Notes: generated by a model not told the origin, from the letters alone. A DNA stretch of 64,000 nt from an uncultured Glaciecola sp. (GCF_937770335.1 NZ_CALJHY010000003.1:62001-126000); one strand, 5' to 3'; positions 1 through 9,614 are shown, counted from the stretch's first letter. Made by a program: numbers and translations.

Positions 1-1520
1 AATAGCGCTTGTTTGGTTGTGCTACCTTGAACTAATATCGGATTATCTATCTTTTCTTGCACAAGTTCAGCCACTTCACGCATCATTGCGTGGCTAGTAA
101 ACAGAATAAATGCTCTACCTTTGCTCGCATCTATTAGACGACACGCGATATCCACTAAATTGTACTTGATTGCTCTATCGTTCGGTTCAGGTAGAAATCG
201 TGGGATACATAACATCGCTTGATTTTGATAGTCAAAAGGACTGCCTAATGACAAGGTTTTTGCATCATAGAGACCCATATGATTTCGGTAATGATCGAAG
301 TTATCGTCCACCATTAGCGTTGCAGAGGTGAATATCCAAGCGGCATTTTGTGCTTCCATTATCGCTGAAAACTTATCGGCTATGCTCAGCGGGGTAAGGT
401 GCAGAACAATTTGTTTCGGGGTCGTCTCAAACCACAAGCTCACACCTGTTCGTTGAATATCAGTTACATGCCCTAAACATTGGCTAAATTCAGACACACG
501 CTCAATCATCATGTCGAGATCTTTGTCACGACCTTGTTGAATATTAGCAATTGAAGATAACTGTTCAAGACTTTGTTTAATAATAGCTATTTGATTAGCA
601 ATGTCAGTTTGTTCGAGCTTTTGAGCCCAATTACCACGGCTAGGATTATGCGGAAATAACAAACGTAAGTCGGCAACATGCATTTGGCACTTTTCCGCAA
701 TCTTACCCAACTGGTCAGCATCTTTTAGCACTGACCTTGTTATTGCAATAATATCTTTGGTTAAATCCTGAACTTGTCGACTCGAAAAATTTTCACCAAA
801 GTATTCACTAGCTATATCAGGCACTTGGTGTGCTTCATCAAAAATAACGACGTCTACATCCGGAATTAGTTCACCGAAACCAGTATCTTTTAGTGCTAAG
901 TCTGCAAAAAACAAATGATGGTTAACAACAATCACATCTGCTTCCATAGCATTTCTTCTCGCTTTTACTAAATAGCAGTCTTCATAACTCGGGCAATCTT
1001 TACCTAAACAATTATCCACTGTAGAAGTGACGATTGGCAGCACCTTAGCGTCTTCTTTAATACTTTTTAATTCTCCAATATCACCTGTTGAGGTGGTGCT
1101 CGCCCACTTTCTCACTAAACTAAATTCGTTAAGCACTTCTTTTTCAAGTAATACGTTGCCGCCACCGTGCTGAGAAAGACGGTGTAAACAAAGATAATTG
1201 GCACGTCCCTTCAATAGTGCTGTTTTTCTAGTTTTGTCTATGGCTTTTTTTACTGTTGGTAAGTCGCGGTGAAATAGTTGTTCTTGTAAGTTTTTTGTCC
1301 CTGTCGATACAATAAACTTCTTCTTGGACAGCAGTGCTGGCGCCAAATAAGCAAAGGTTTTTCCGGTTCCAGTGCCTGCTTCAACAATCAAAGAACCTCG
1401 CTCTTTGATTGTCGTGGCGACAGCTTTAGCCATTGTTGTTTGCGCTTCTCTTGGGGTAAATCCGGAGATAACTTCAGCCAACGGACCAGGATTCGAGAAA
1501 AAAGACTCTATTTCAGACAT
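1..1520 (-). CDS. yoaA: YoaA/DinG-family ATP-dependent DNA helicase (5' part, cut by left edge)
   Basis: Reading from an ATG at 1518-1520 toward position 1 gives about 506 open codons with no stop, so the C-terminus lies outside the window. The product is an XPD-like superfamily 2 helicase. Walker A is seen as EAGTGTGKT near residue 45 and the DEAH box as VIFDEAHQ near residue 225. Four cysteines (NYLCLHRL, then CLGKDCPSYEDC) lie where YoaA/DinG enzymes bind an iron-sulfur cluster. The stretch VVNHHLFFADL and the later FTSATLMV motif also fit. Overall wording is closer to YoaA than to DinG. Known role: a repair helicase that acts with the polymerase III chi subunit in E. coli. No LexA box is visible upstream. 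Confidence 0.9.
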   Translation of the reverse strand, partial: MSEIESFFSNPGPLAEVISGFTPREAQTTMAKAVATTIKERGSLIVEAGTGTGKTFAYLAPALLSKKKFIVSTGTKNLQEQLFHRDLPTVKKAIDKTRKTALLKGRANYLCLHRLSQHGGGNVLLEKEVLNEFSLVRKWASTTSTGDIGELKSIKEDAKVLPIVTSTVDNCLGKDCPSYEDCYLVKARRNAMEADVIVVNHHLFFADLALKDTGFGELIPDVDVVIFDEAHQVPDIASEYFGENFSSRQVQDLTKDIIAITRSVLKDADQLGKIAEKCQMHVADLRLLFPHNPSRGNWAQKLEQTDIANQIAIIKQSLEQLSSIANIQQGRDKDLDMMIERVSEFSQCLGHVTDIQRTGVSLWFETTPKQIVLHLTPLSIADKFSAIMEAQNAAWIFTSATLMVDDNFDHYRNHMGLYDAKTLSLGSPFDYQNQAMLCIPRFLPEPNDRAIKYNLVDIACRLIDASKGRAFILFTSHAMMREVAELVQEKIDNPILVQGSTTKQAL

Positions 1521-1786
1521 TAATTTTTATTTGTTCCGGTGTGGGGGAATTCAGATTTAATATGACATTATGCCAAATAAGCGAATCAAGTTTTTAATTA
1601 TTTCAAGCCAATTGCCGTAATTTATTGTTTAAGTCGAAAATAACAAACGGTTACTGGACAATGACACATCTCATTAATTGATTCTATAGAACAATAGTGT
1701 GTAATAAAAAGCGCCGACATGTCATAGACAACCAAGCTTTTGTTACGATTGACAAACGTTTAAAAATAATTTGAAATCGATGTTGC

Positions 1787-2992
1787 TTATCTAAATAATA
1801 CTTTTTCTTGTTTAAACCAATAGATGCAAAATGCGAGTAAACCACCGGCAATAATCGCTGTTGAGCCAAATATGGCAAACAATTGAACATAGTCCATGGT
1901 GCCTTTAATCAATTCTTTGATAGCCAGCGCCACATTAGTCAACGGCACCCAAGCCCAAATTCCTTTGAGTTGAACACCTGGAAGCATTGCAAATATTACT
2001 GGAATAATAGTGACGAACACAAGTGGTGTCATGTAGCCCTGTGCTTCTTTAAATGAACGTGCATAGATTGATAACGTGAGTAATACTGCAGCGAAAATAG
2101 CGACAACGGGTATCAGCATGAAGAATACCAGTAAGAAGTCGATAGCATCAATAGATGACATGAATTTCACCAACACCTCACCCGCCTCACCTTTACTTAA
2201 CACTGCAGTCCATAAGGCAATACTCAAGACGGTGACAAGCGCTGATGTTACGCCCGCAAAAGCGATAGTGAAGAACTTACCAAGCACGATTTTTGTACGT
2301 TCTATTGGTGTGATAAGCAACGTTTCAAGAGTTCCTCGCTCCTTTTCACCTGCACCTAAATCACTAGCCGGCAGCATCGCACCTTGTAAACAAAGCATAA
2401 AAATTAAATAAGGAATGAAACCACCAATTGACTCACCCTGGGTTTCACGTTCATCCGCTACATTTATCTCTTCAACCTCAATAGGGGTTATTACACTGAT
2501 TTTTTGAGACTCAGATAAACCCAATGCTGATAATGCCGTTGTTTGATATGACGCTGAAAGCTCATCGACAATTTCATTTAGTTTACTTTCGACTACTTTC
2601 AAACCAGCTTGGTTGCGATATAGCTTAAGTGTTATTTTACCTGAATCTAATACTTTGCTGCTGTAGTTTTCCGGTATTTTTATAACAAAATCAATATTAC
2701 CTTCTTTTACATAAGCAATTATTTGTTCTTTTGTTTGCACTTTAGAAGGTAGTTTTCGCAATGAAAATTGTTCAATTTCATTTAGCTTACCAACTAACTC
2801 ATCACTAAATTGGTCGCCAATGATGGCATAAGTGCGTGTTTTCTCCACAGCGCCTTTGACCACGTTGGTGCCGACATATAGGGTGCCACCAATCAATAGT
2901 GGAAATAACAAGATAGGTAGGGCAATCATGAAGAATAAGGTTTTTCTATCTCTTAATAATTCTTTAATCTCTTTTTGAAATACTAACCACAT
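1787..2992 (-). CDS. natB: ABC-2 type permease, NatB-like
   Basis: 401-residue inner-membrane protein. A first membrane segment lies at about residues 20-40 (FFMIALPILLFPLLIGGTLY). A large periplasmic domain (about 45-200) follows, then a cluster of five or six hydrophobic helices in the C-terminal half. The cytoplasmic motif GAGEKERGTLETLLITPIER before the second helix is typical of the ABC-2/NatB/CcmB permease group. It follows the ATPase gene at 3004-3834 with an 11-bp gap, so the two form one exporter. NatAB of Bacillus exports sodium; that substrate is inferred from family resemblance only, and other ABC-2 substrates cannot be excluded. Confidence 0.8.
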   Translation of the reverse strand: MWLVFQKEIKELLRDRKTLFFMIALPILLFPLLIGGTLYVGTNVVKGAVEKTRTYAIIGDQFSDELVGKLNEIEQFSLRKLPSKVQTKEQIIAYVKEGNIDFVIKIPENYSSKVLDSGKITLKLYRNQAGLKVVESKLNEIVDELSASYQTTALSALGLSESQKISVITPIEVEEINVADERETQGESIGGFIPYLIFMLCLQGAMLPASDLGAGEKERGTLETLLITPIERTKIVLGKFFTIAFAGVTSALVTVLSIALWTAVLSKGEAGEVLVKFMSSIDAIDFLLVFFMLIPVVAIFAAVLLTLSIYARSFKEAQGYMTPLVFVTIIPVIFAMLPGVQLKGIWAWVPLTNVALAIKELIKGTMDYVQLFAIFGSTAIIAGGLLAFCIYWFKQEKVLFR

Positions 2993-3003
2993 AATAATAA
3001 TCC

Positions 3004-3834
3004 CTATAGGTCTGTCGTTTGATGCTTAGGCTTGCCTATCGAGCGCAAGAACGCTTCATGCAGAGAAACTTCATCCAGAGCTCTGAAAGCATCGAATGTA
3101 TTATTAAACACTGTTACCCCTTTATCAATTACCGTTACTCTATCGCAAAGTTCAGATACTTCATCTAGGTGGTGCGTAGAAAATATCACCGGGACATTGT
3201 CACGTTTCAAATCACGAATAAAGTTCAACACCGTTTGTGTGGCCATTATATCTAAACCCGTAGTCGGTTCGTCTAAGATAACTACTTTGGGAGAATGAAT
3301 AACTGAGCGTGCAATTGACGCTTTCTGTTTCATTCCGGTGGAATAGGTTTCGCTGCGCCGGTCTAAGAATGAATCCATATCCAAACGTTCCGATAATTCG
3401 GCAGTACGTTTAGTGATTTCAGCAGTCGTCATACCGTTTAACTTACCAAAATACGCGATATTTTCACGACCACTTAAACGTCCATATAGCCCGGTACCTC
3501 CGGATAAAAAGCCAATCTGTTTTCTAGCTTCAACCGGGCTTTTCAATATATCAAAACCGCCAATATTAATGCTACCACTATCCGGTTGCAATGCAGTTGA
3601 AAGCATTCTTAAGGTTGTTGTTTTACCTGCTCCATTTGGACCTAACAAACCTAATACTTCGCCATTTTGGCAACTAAAGCTAACTTCCCTTACTGAATGA
3701 AAGAAGCGCCCTTGTAACCTTGGATCTTTTTTATCTTGAGCACTGAGCTTTTTAGGGTTCTCTACTTTAAACTTTTTAGCGAGTTTGTTTATCTCAATCA
3801 CACTAATATCCCTATTGTTCTTTTTGATTAACAT
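3004..3834 (-). CDS. natA: ABC transporter ATP-binding protein, NatA-like
   Basis: 276-residue ABC ATPase, partner of the NatB-like permease just downstream. Visible motifs are Walker A (GLLGPNGAGKTTTLRML), the signature YSTGMKQKASIARSVIHSP (a TGMKQ variant common in this exporter group), Walker B (VVILDEPTTGLD) and the H-loop IFSTHHLDEV. An insertion around residues 25-45 (KKDPRLQGRFFHSV) is seen in NatA relatives. The ATG at 3834 has no clear ribosome binding site. A GTG eleven codons later (3801) sits 7 nt after TAGGGA and may be the true start. The likely role is ATP-driven efflux, with sodium possible but unproven. Confidence 0.82.
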   Translation of the reverse strand: MLIKKNNRDISVIEINKLAKKFKVENPKKLSAQDKKDPRLQGRFFHSVREVSFSCQNGEVLGLLGPNGAGKTTTLRMLSTALQPDSGSINIGGFDILKSPVEARKQIGFLSGGTGLYGRLSGRENIAYFGKLNGMTTAEITKRTAELSERLDMDSFLDRRSETYSTGMKQKASIARSVIHSPKVVILDEPTTGLDIMATQTVLNFIRDLKRDNVPVIFSTHHLDEVSELCDRVTVIDKGVTVFNNTFDAFRALDEVSLHEAFLRSIGKPKHQTTDL

Positions 3835-4017
3835 GGCATCTAATTATTCGTAGGTTATGCCATATGACGCTCAATTACTAAGGCAATCGATGCTCTTTAT
3901 AAATTAAAATGTTTCAAATTGAGTCTATTATCTATTTCGACTTGTTTTAGCTCGCAATAAACTGAATACTTTACACTTCGTTAGAATTCAATTAGACGCC
4001 AAAACATAGGAAGTAAA

Positions 4018-4746
4018 ATGAGCGAAAATAATTATGAAGTAACCAATCCCATACAAGCTTGTAATGATGTTTTTATTCGACCTTCCGACGTTTTTAGAGC
4101 ATTGTCATTGAAAGACAATTGGTCTTGGTTACCTTTTATTCTTGTGGTTGTGATTAGTTCATTACCAGCCTATCTGTATTTTGACATGGTGGATTATAAT
4201 TGGTATGTGGACACTCAGATAGCACTGAGCATGCCAGATGCTAGCCCTGCAGAACTAGAGAATGTGCGTCCGGCTTATGGCACAGGAAAAAGCGCGTCAA
4301 TGTTTGCACTTATTGGTGCACCACTATATCTCATTATTGTGTCTGCGGTGTTGGCCCTCTACTTCACTTTGGTCACCCGGAATGATGATAAAAGTATTCA
4401 TGGTTTTTTTGATTGGTATGGCGCCCAGTGGTGGTTCATGATGCCGACTATTATCGCATCTGCGATCTCACTAGCACTTATTTTAATAATGGTAGAGCCC
4501 GGGTCACAAGCGTCACAATCATTGTTGTCACCAACGTCTTTAAGTTATCTGCTTTCAATTCAGACAAGTAGTAAGTGGTTTACTTTCATGTCGTATATAC
4601 GATTTGACACAATTTGGAGTGTTTATTTAGGCGCTGTTTGTTTGCAAGAATGGACCAACTTCAGTCGTAACAAGTCTTTTATTTTTTCCGCTATTCCCAC
4701 TTTGATTATTTTGACTATCGCTCTGTTTTGGACCATTAGCCAATAA
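4018..4746 (+). CDS. Yip1-family multi-spanning membrane protein
   Basis: 242-residue integral membrane protein with about five hydrophobic segments: residues 40-58, 98-118, 138-160, 195-212 and 222-240. The N-terminal stretch PIQACNDVFIRPSDVFRALSLKDNWSWLPF has the layout of bacterial Yip1/YIP1-domain proteins, where a short soluble region with a P-x-x-VF motif precedes the helices. An AGGAAG ribosome binding site lies 5 nt before the ATG. It stands alone, divergent from natA and convergent with the next gene. The function of this family in bacteria is not established; no catalytic motif is visible. Confidence 0.6.
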   Translation: MSENNYEVTNPIQACNDVFIRPSDVFRALSLKDNWSWLPFILVVVISSLPAYLYFDMVDYNWYVDTQIALSMPDASPAELENVRPAYGTGKSASMFALIGAPLYLIIVSAVLALYFTLVTRNDDKSIHGFFDWYGAQWWFMMPTIIASAISLALILIMVEPGSQASQSLLSPTSLSYLLSIQTSSKWFTFMSYIRFDTIWSVYLGAVCLQEWTNFSRNKSFIFSAIPTLIILTIALFWTISQ

Positions 4747-4791
4747 GACGAAGTATATTTTTGAATTTAGTTATAAAAATAGTGAATAAAA

Positions 4792-5724
4792 TTAATCAGA
4801 CTGTCCCTTGATTTGACGTTTTGGCATGAAGTAATCCGTATTGGCATAAAATGCTGATCCCTGCTCGGCATAATGCCAATGTGGCACCCCTAAAAGAGGC
4901 AAAGGATAAAATGGTTTGCTAGCATGAAAAACTTTATTACTTTGAATATGCTGTAAAAGCAACGTATCCAGCCAGACCGATGAGATGTTTGCTTGGCTTG
5001 CTATACTTCGATTCGTGTTTTGTAGCGTTTCCTGTACCCGTGGTTTGTCATCAATTTGAATGAGTAACACTTTGCCAGTTAGACCAACAAATGGCGTTAA
5101 TAACATTTCCAGATTCGCGTGACCAAATACGACAGGAAAAATGGTTATATTCCACTCATCTTTCAGTTCGCAAAAAAGTGTTTTCCATTCATGCATTTTG
5201 AATAAAAGGTGAAGTGTTGCAAACAATGATGCTCCCTGAACAAATAAGACAACTCCGCACTCATCAAAGTGTGTAATGTGATTTCGAACTTGTGTTCTTG
5301 GATTCAAGCCATAAGTGTTTATTTCAGATATGTGCAACCGATTCAGATAATTTTTTGTTTGTGGGAATTGCAACCAAATGATGCCATTAAAAAAGTCATG
5401 CCAGCTGCCTTTGCGGGTCGGAATGGCATGTTCTTCAAATATAATTTGTTCATAATATCTCGAATCACCAAACATTGAATTATGACAAACGAAGTGTTTA
5501 ATTTGTGTATGTGTTCCCACATCAGTGGTAATGCTATGTTGCATATTTTCGAGTAACTTGGCACCCAGATCAGGAATATCCATTTGCGTAAAATCTTGTG
5601 ATGGGAAGAGTAGAGATAACGCTGACAGCGGTGGCCTTGAAAATGGCGATAAATTGGAAGCTTTCAATGCAATAGTCTTATGGTTAGAATTATGAGATGC
5701 CACGTTGTTGTTATTATGCCACAC
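4792..5724 (-). CDS. DUF3025 family protein
   Basis: 310-residue predicted cytoplasmic protein without signal peptide or membrane segment. The central region (about residues 90-170) carries the features of DUF3025: an RYYEQIIFE stretch, then WHDFFNGIIWLQFPQTKNYLN, then NPRTQVRNHITHFDECGVVLF. These match the family's W/HDFFNALVWL-P-TK and R-T--RN--T-FDE-G consensus as I remember it. The function of the family is unknown. The first 50 residues are low-complexity (runs of Asn and Ser) and may not be conserved, so an internal start such as the Met at residue 48 is possible. Confidence 0.6.
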   Translation of the reverse strand: MWHNNNNVASHNSNHKTIALKASNLSPFSRPPLSALSLLFPSQDFTQMDIPDLGAKLLENMQHSITTDVGTHTQIKHFVCHNSMFGDSRYYEQIIFEEHAIPTRKGSWHDFFNGIIWLQFPQTKNYLNRLHISEINTYGLNPRTQVRNHITHFDECGVVLFVQGASLFATLHLLFKMHEWKTLFCELKDEWNITIFPVVFGHANLEMLLTPFVGLTGKVLLIQIDDKPRVQETLQNTNRSIASQANISSVWLDTLLLQHIQSNKVFHASKPFYPLPLLGVPHWHYAEQGSAFYANTDYFMPKRQIKGQSD

Positions 5725-5887
5725 ATCTTTGTTATATTACGCTACCAAATCTTGATTATGTCGAGCCATAAATTTTTGCTATATTACATCATAACGATTA
5801 AACAGGTTGTGTCACAGCATTAAGGTCAACGACGCCTGCATTGTAAGAGACATCAAACACTAATAATTATAATAATAAGGAACATAA

Positions 5888-7540
5888 ATGAAACTTCAGA
5901 ATCGCGCCCTTACTTTGGCATTGTCTGCCGGTATACTTGCCCTGGCCGTCACAGGATGTTCAGATCCAAAATCCGCCCCCCCCATCGTTGCAGATAATTT
6001 TGAGGCCGTCTATAACTCGATTAGCTCCGATACCCTTAAGCAACATACGAAAATACTATCATCAGATGAGTTTGAAGGTCGCCTTCCAACCACCGCTGGT
6101 GAGAAGAAAACGCTAGATTACCTCACAGAAGAATTAACCAAAGTGGGTTTTGAACCGGGCAACGGAGACAGTTTTCTTCAAGAAGTTAGTTTAATGCAAA
6201 TTACGGCCAAGCCAGATATGACCCTCAAAATGGGCGAAAACATATTAAAGTATAAAGAAAATATGGTGGCTGGTTCGAAACGTGAAGTTTCTGAAGTTAA
6301 CCTAGTAGATTCGGATATCGTTTTTCTCGGCTACGGTGTAAATGCACCAGAATATAACTGGAATGACTATCAAGATATCGATGTAAAAGGAAAAACCGTT
6401 ATTATTTTGGTTAACGACCCTGGCTATGCAAGCCCTGAGAGCGAGCTATTTCAAGGTTCGACAATGACTTATTATGGCCGCTGGACTTATAAATATGAAG
6501 AAGCTAGCCGTCAAGGTGCTGAAGCTGTATTTATTGTGCACGAAACCGCTCCAGCCTCCTATGGTTGGTCTGTTGTCGCCAATAGCTGGAGTGGTCCGCA
6601 ATATAGCTTAGTTACGTCTGACGCTGGCGCAAGTAGTGTTGCTGTTGAAGGCTGGATTTCCCGCGAAGCTGCAGTGAAGATATTTGCTGACGCAGGCTTG
6701 AACTTCGACGAACAAAAAGATTATGCAGCACAAGGCGCATATTCGGTTCCATTGAATATGAAAGCATCGCTTGCACTCAAAAATGATTTTAAAAAATCAA
6801 AAAGCTACAACGTCTTTGCAACCTTACCTGGCAGCGAGAGACCTGATGAACATGTTATTTATACTTCCCATTGGGACCATTTGGGTAAAGATGAAAGCAA
6901 AGAAGGTGATCAAATATATAATGGCGCGCATGACAACGCCACCGGAACCGCGGCAATCCTCGCGATGGCTGAAGCCTTTGCAGAATTGAACAATCACCCG
7001 AAGCGGTCGGTTAGTATGTTAATAGTAACCGCGGAGGAACAAGGTCTTTTGGGGTCAAAGTACTATGCTGAAAACCCGATTGTCGCTCTTGATAAAACCG
7101 TCGCTAATATTAATATGGATGCGATGAATGTATTAGGAAGAACTAAGGATGTAGCCGTTGTTGGAATGGGTAAGTCGGATCTTGAAGAAAACCTTGAAAA
7201 AGCAGTAAAACGTCAAGGTCGAGTATTAACACAAGAAGACAATCCTGGAGCGGGTATTTATTATCGTTCTGATCACTTTAGTTTTGCCAAGGTTGGTGTT
7301 CCAGCACTTTACGCAAAAGGCGGCAGTGAGCCAATTGATGAAGCAACTGCAGAATATCGCAAGAGAACAAATTTGATTGTTCGCGGCTGTTACCATCAAG
7401 TTTGCGACCAGTTCCGTGAAAATTGGGATTTTGGTGGTGTTCAAGAAGACACTCAAATGTTGTTTGAAGTTGGCTACGACATTGCCAACTCTGATGAATG
7501 GCCACAATGGTCTGCAATCAGCGAGTTCCAACGCAAATAA
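5888..7540 (+). CDS. M28 family zinc peptidase, secreted lipoprotein
   Basis: 550-residue exported metallopeptidase. The N-terminus is a lipoprotein signal with the lipobox AVTGC, lipid on Cys24. A PA-like insert (about residues 135-290) precedes or interrupts the catalytic domain. The M28 zinc site is intact: His328 in SHWDHLG, the bridging Asp349 in GAHDNATGTA, the catalytic Glu383-Glu384 in TAEEQGLLGS, Asp411 in NMDAMN and His463 in RSDHFSFAKVGVPALY. The family removes N-terminal residues from peptides. Anchoring to the outer membrane is likely, because the residue after Cys is Ser rather than Asp. A TAAGGAAC ribosome binding site precedes the ATG. A strong terminator follows. Confidence 0.88.
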   Translation: MKLQNRALTLALSAGILALAVTGCSDPKSAPPIVADNFEAVYNSISSDTLKQHTKILSSDEFEGRLPTTAGEKKTLDYLTEELTKVGFEPGNGDSFLQEVSLMQITAKPDMTLKMGENILKYKENMVAGSKREVSEVNLVDSDIVFLGYGVNAPEYNWNDYQDIDVKGKTVIILVNDPGYASPESELFQGSTMTYYGRWTYKYEEASRQGAEAVFIVHETAPASYGWSVVANSWSGPQYSLVTSDAGASSVAVEGWISREAAVKIFADAGLNFDEQKDYAAQGAYSVPLNMKASLALKNDFKKSKSYNVFATLPGSERPDEHVIYTSHWDHLGKDESKEGDQIYNGAHDNATGTAAILAMAEAFAELNNHPKRSVSMLIVTAEEQGLLGSKYYAENPIVALDKTVANINMDAMNVLGRTKDVAVVGMGKSDLEENLEKAVKRQGRVLTQEDNPGAGIYYRSDHFSFAKVGVPALYAKGGSEPIDEATAEYRKRTNLIVRGCYHQVCDQFRENWDFGGVQEDTQMLFEVGYDIANSDEWPQWSAISEFQRK

Positions 7541-7563
7541 CCAATCGGTTTTAGCATATGAAC

Positions 7564-7593
7564 AAAATAGCCTCTTTTTGAGGCTATTTTTTT
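7564..7593 (+). terminator. Rho-independent terminator after the M28 peptidase gene
   Basis: Perfect 11-bp stem (7564-7574 with 7580-7590) around a TTTTT loop. Seven T in a row (7587-7593) cover the end of the stem and the bases after it. It begins 23 bp after the stop codon. Confidence 0.85.
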
Positions 7594-7743
7594 GATAGCG
7601 ACTCTTGGATCTTGCTTATAATCAAGTTGAGGTTTCATTGGGAGCGTGCGCCTCGCAGGGAGATCGCATTAGCCTACTTTTTGCGTCTGCACTGCAATAT
7701 GCATTAATAATTGCGTGATAATGTGTATAACCGCAACTAATTA

Positions 7744-7787
7744 GCCATTTCTCCTAGAAAATCCTTGCATTTTCTAGGAGAAATGGC
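7744..7787. repeat. 18-bp perfect inverted repeat in the asnB upstream region
   Basis: Arms 7744-7761 (GCCATTTCTCCTAGAAAA) and 7770-7787 are exact reverse complements around the 8-nt loop TCCTTGCA. No T-run follows on either strand, so it does not look like an ordinary terminator. It lies 20 bp before the putative leader reading frame and 124 bp before asnB. It could be a 5' mRNA hairpin or a dyad protein-binding site; the sequence alone does not say which. Confidence 0.8.
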
Positions 7788-7807
7788 ACATTCACCATCG
7801 AGGTAAC

Positions 7808-7882
7808 ATGAATAATAATAAACGCGAACTTAAGTTCCACATACCTACCTTATTATCGACAGAAAACGATAACCCAATCTAA
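7808..7882 (+). CDS. putative Asn-rich leader peptide upstream of asnB
   Basis: A 24-codon reading frame begins ATG-AAT-AAT-AAT-AAA after a GAGGT ribosome binding site (4 nt between AGG and ATG) and ends TAA at 7880-7882, 29 bp before asnB. Five of its 24 residues are Asn, three of them directly after Met and two in the stretch ENDN. An Asn-rich peptide directly before asparagine synthetase suggests translation-dependent control by Asn-tRNA. No terminator hairpin lies between it and asnB, so a classical attenuator is not evident. AAT triplets are also frequent by chance in AT-rich DNA. Confidence 0.35.
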   Translation: MNNNKRELKFHIPTLLSTENDNPI

Positions 7883-7911
7883 TAACCTAGCAAGAAAAGG
7901 CGAAACAACCT

Positions 7912-9588
7912 ATGTGTGGTATTTTCGGTATCCTTGATATCAAAACTGATGTGTCAGAGTTGCGCACGCAAGCACTCGAATTATCAAAACTATTACGCCA
8001 TCGTGGCCCCGACTGGTCAGGCATTTGGCATAATGACAATGCAATTTTATGTCATGAAAGACTAGCAATTGTAGACGTGGACACGGGCGCCCAACCTCTA
8101 ATCAGTAGCAATGGTAATCAGGTATTAGCCGTTAATGGCGAAATTTATAATCATAAAGACTTAGAATCGAAGTTAACGACTCCCTATGACTTTCAAACAA
8201 AATCAGATTGCGAAATCATTATTCCGCTTTACCAGCAAGAAGGCGTTGGTTTTATTGATAAATTAGAAGGTATGTTTTCTTTTGTTCTTTATGATCAAGA
8301 AAACAATACCTACCTCATCGCTCGTGACCATATGGGGATTATTCCACTTTACACCGGTTTTGATGAGTTCGGTAACTTCTATGTGGCTTCCGAAATGAAA
8401 GCCCTTGTACCTGTTTGCAAAACGGTGCAAGAGTTCCCTCCAGGACATTACCTCAGTAGCACCGATGGCAAGCTTGTAAAATACTACGAGCGAGATTGGA
8501 TGTCCTATGAGAATGTAAAAGAAAACGAAACAAACCTAGACGATTTGAAAGTTGCGTTTGAGAAAGCGGTTAAGTCTCACCTTATGTCAGATGTGCCCTA
8601 CGCAGTGCTCCTTTCGGGTGGCTTAGATTCATCATTGGTCTCAGCTGTAGCAGCCAGATATGTTGCTAAACGTGTTGAAGACGAAGACAAAAGTGATGCT
8701 TGGTGGCCTCGTTTGCACTCATTCGCTGTGGGTCTTGAAGGCGCACCTGATTTAATCGCAGCTAAGAAAGTAGCGAATATGATTGGTACAGTGCATCACG
8801 AAATTCACTTTACAATTCAAGAAGGCCTAGATGCTATTCGCGATGTTATTTATCACTTAGAAACATACGATACGACTACCATTCGTGCGGCTACGCCGAT
8901 GTATTTGATGACTAGAAAAATCAAAGCTATGGGCATCAAAATGGTATTATCTGGCGAAGGGGCTGATGAAATATTTGGTGGTTATTTATATTTCCACAAA
9001 GCGCCAAATGCAAAAGAACTGCATGAAGAAACTGTGCGTAAACTTGATCGTCTGCATCTGTTTGATTGCGCCCGTGCTAACAAATCGACCTCTGCTTGGG
9101 GTGTTGAAGCACGCGTACCTTTCCTAGACAAAAACTTCATGGACGTTGCAATGCGCCTCAACCCACAAGACAAAATGTGTGTTGGTGGCCGTATGGAAAA
9201 ATGGATATTAAGAAAAGCATTTGATGACGATACGTATCTTCCTGCTGAAGTATTGTGGCGTCAAAAAGAGCAATTTGGTGACGGTGTGGGTTATTCTTGG
9301 ATTGACTCAATTCGTGAATTTGTTGAGTTAGAAGTATCTGACCAAAAAATGGCAAGTGCGCAATTCCGCTTTCCAATCAATACACCCGACACTAAAGAAG
9401 GTTATTACTACCGCACTATCTTTGAAGATTACTTTCCGCAAGAAAGTGCCGCTAAATGCGTACCAAGTGGTAAATCAATCGCATGTAGCACAGTGGAAGC
9501 ACTTGAGTGGGATGAGAGCTTTAAAGCAGCTGCAGACCCATCTGGTCGCTCCATGAAGTCGGTTCACAGTGGCGAGTTTAAAGGTTAA
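7912..9588 (+). CDS. asnB: asparagine synthetase B (glutamine-hydrolysing)
   Basis: 558-residue cytoplasmic enzyme that makes asparagine from aspartate, glutamine and ATP. The N-terminal glutaminase domain starts with the nucleophile Cys2 (MCGIFGI) and contains LRHRGPD, HERLAIVD and NGEIYNH. The synthetase domain has the PP-loop SGGLDSS near residue 237, GEGADEIFGGY near 348 and EARVPFLD near 403. Length matches E. coli AsnB (about 554). It appears monocistronic, with its own upstream leader region and a strong terminator directly after. Confidence 0.96.
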   Translation: MCGIFGILDIKTDVSELRTQALELSKLLRHRGPDWSGIWHNDNAILCHERLAIVDVDTGAQPLISSNGNQVLAVNGEIYNHKDLESKLTTPYDFQTKSDCEIIIPLYQQEGVGFIDKLEGMFSFVLYDQENNTYLIARDHMGIIPLYTGFDEFGNFYVASEMKALVPVCKTVQEFPPGHYLSSTDGKLVKYYERDWMSYENVKENETNLDDLKVAFEKAVKSHLMSDVPYAVLLSGGLDSSLVSAVAARYVAKRVEDEDKSDAWWPRLHSFAVGLEGAPDLIAAKKVANMIGTVHHEIHFTIQEGLDAIRDVIYHLETYDTTTIRAATPMYLMTRKIKAMGIKMVLSGEGADEIFGGYLYFHKAPNAKELHEETVRKLDRLHLFDCARANKSTSAWGVEARVPFLDKNFMDVAMRLNPQDKMCVGGRMEKWILRKAFDDDTYLPAEVLWRQKEQFGDGVGYSWIDSIREFVELEVSDQKMASAQFRFPINTPDTKEGYYYRTIFEDYFPQESAAKCVPSGKSIACSTVEALEWDESFKAAADPSGRSMKSVHSGEFKG

Positions 9589-9614
9589 CTGCAAACTTCA
9601 CGAACAAAGCTCCT

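Noticed and set aside
1684-1890. Short minus-strand frame overlapping the end of natB
   Set aside because: It overlaps the conserved C-terminus of the permease in another frame and has no ribosome binding site or family resemblance.
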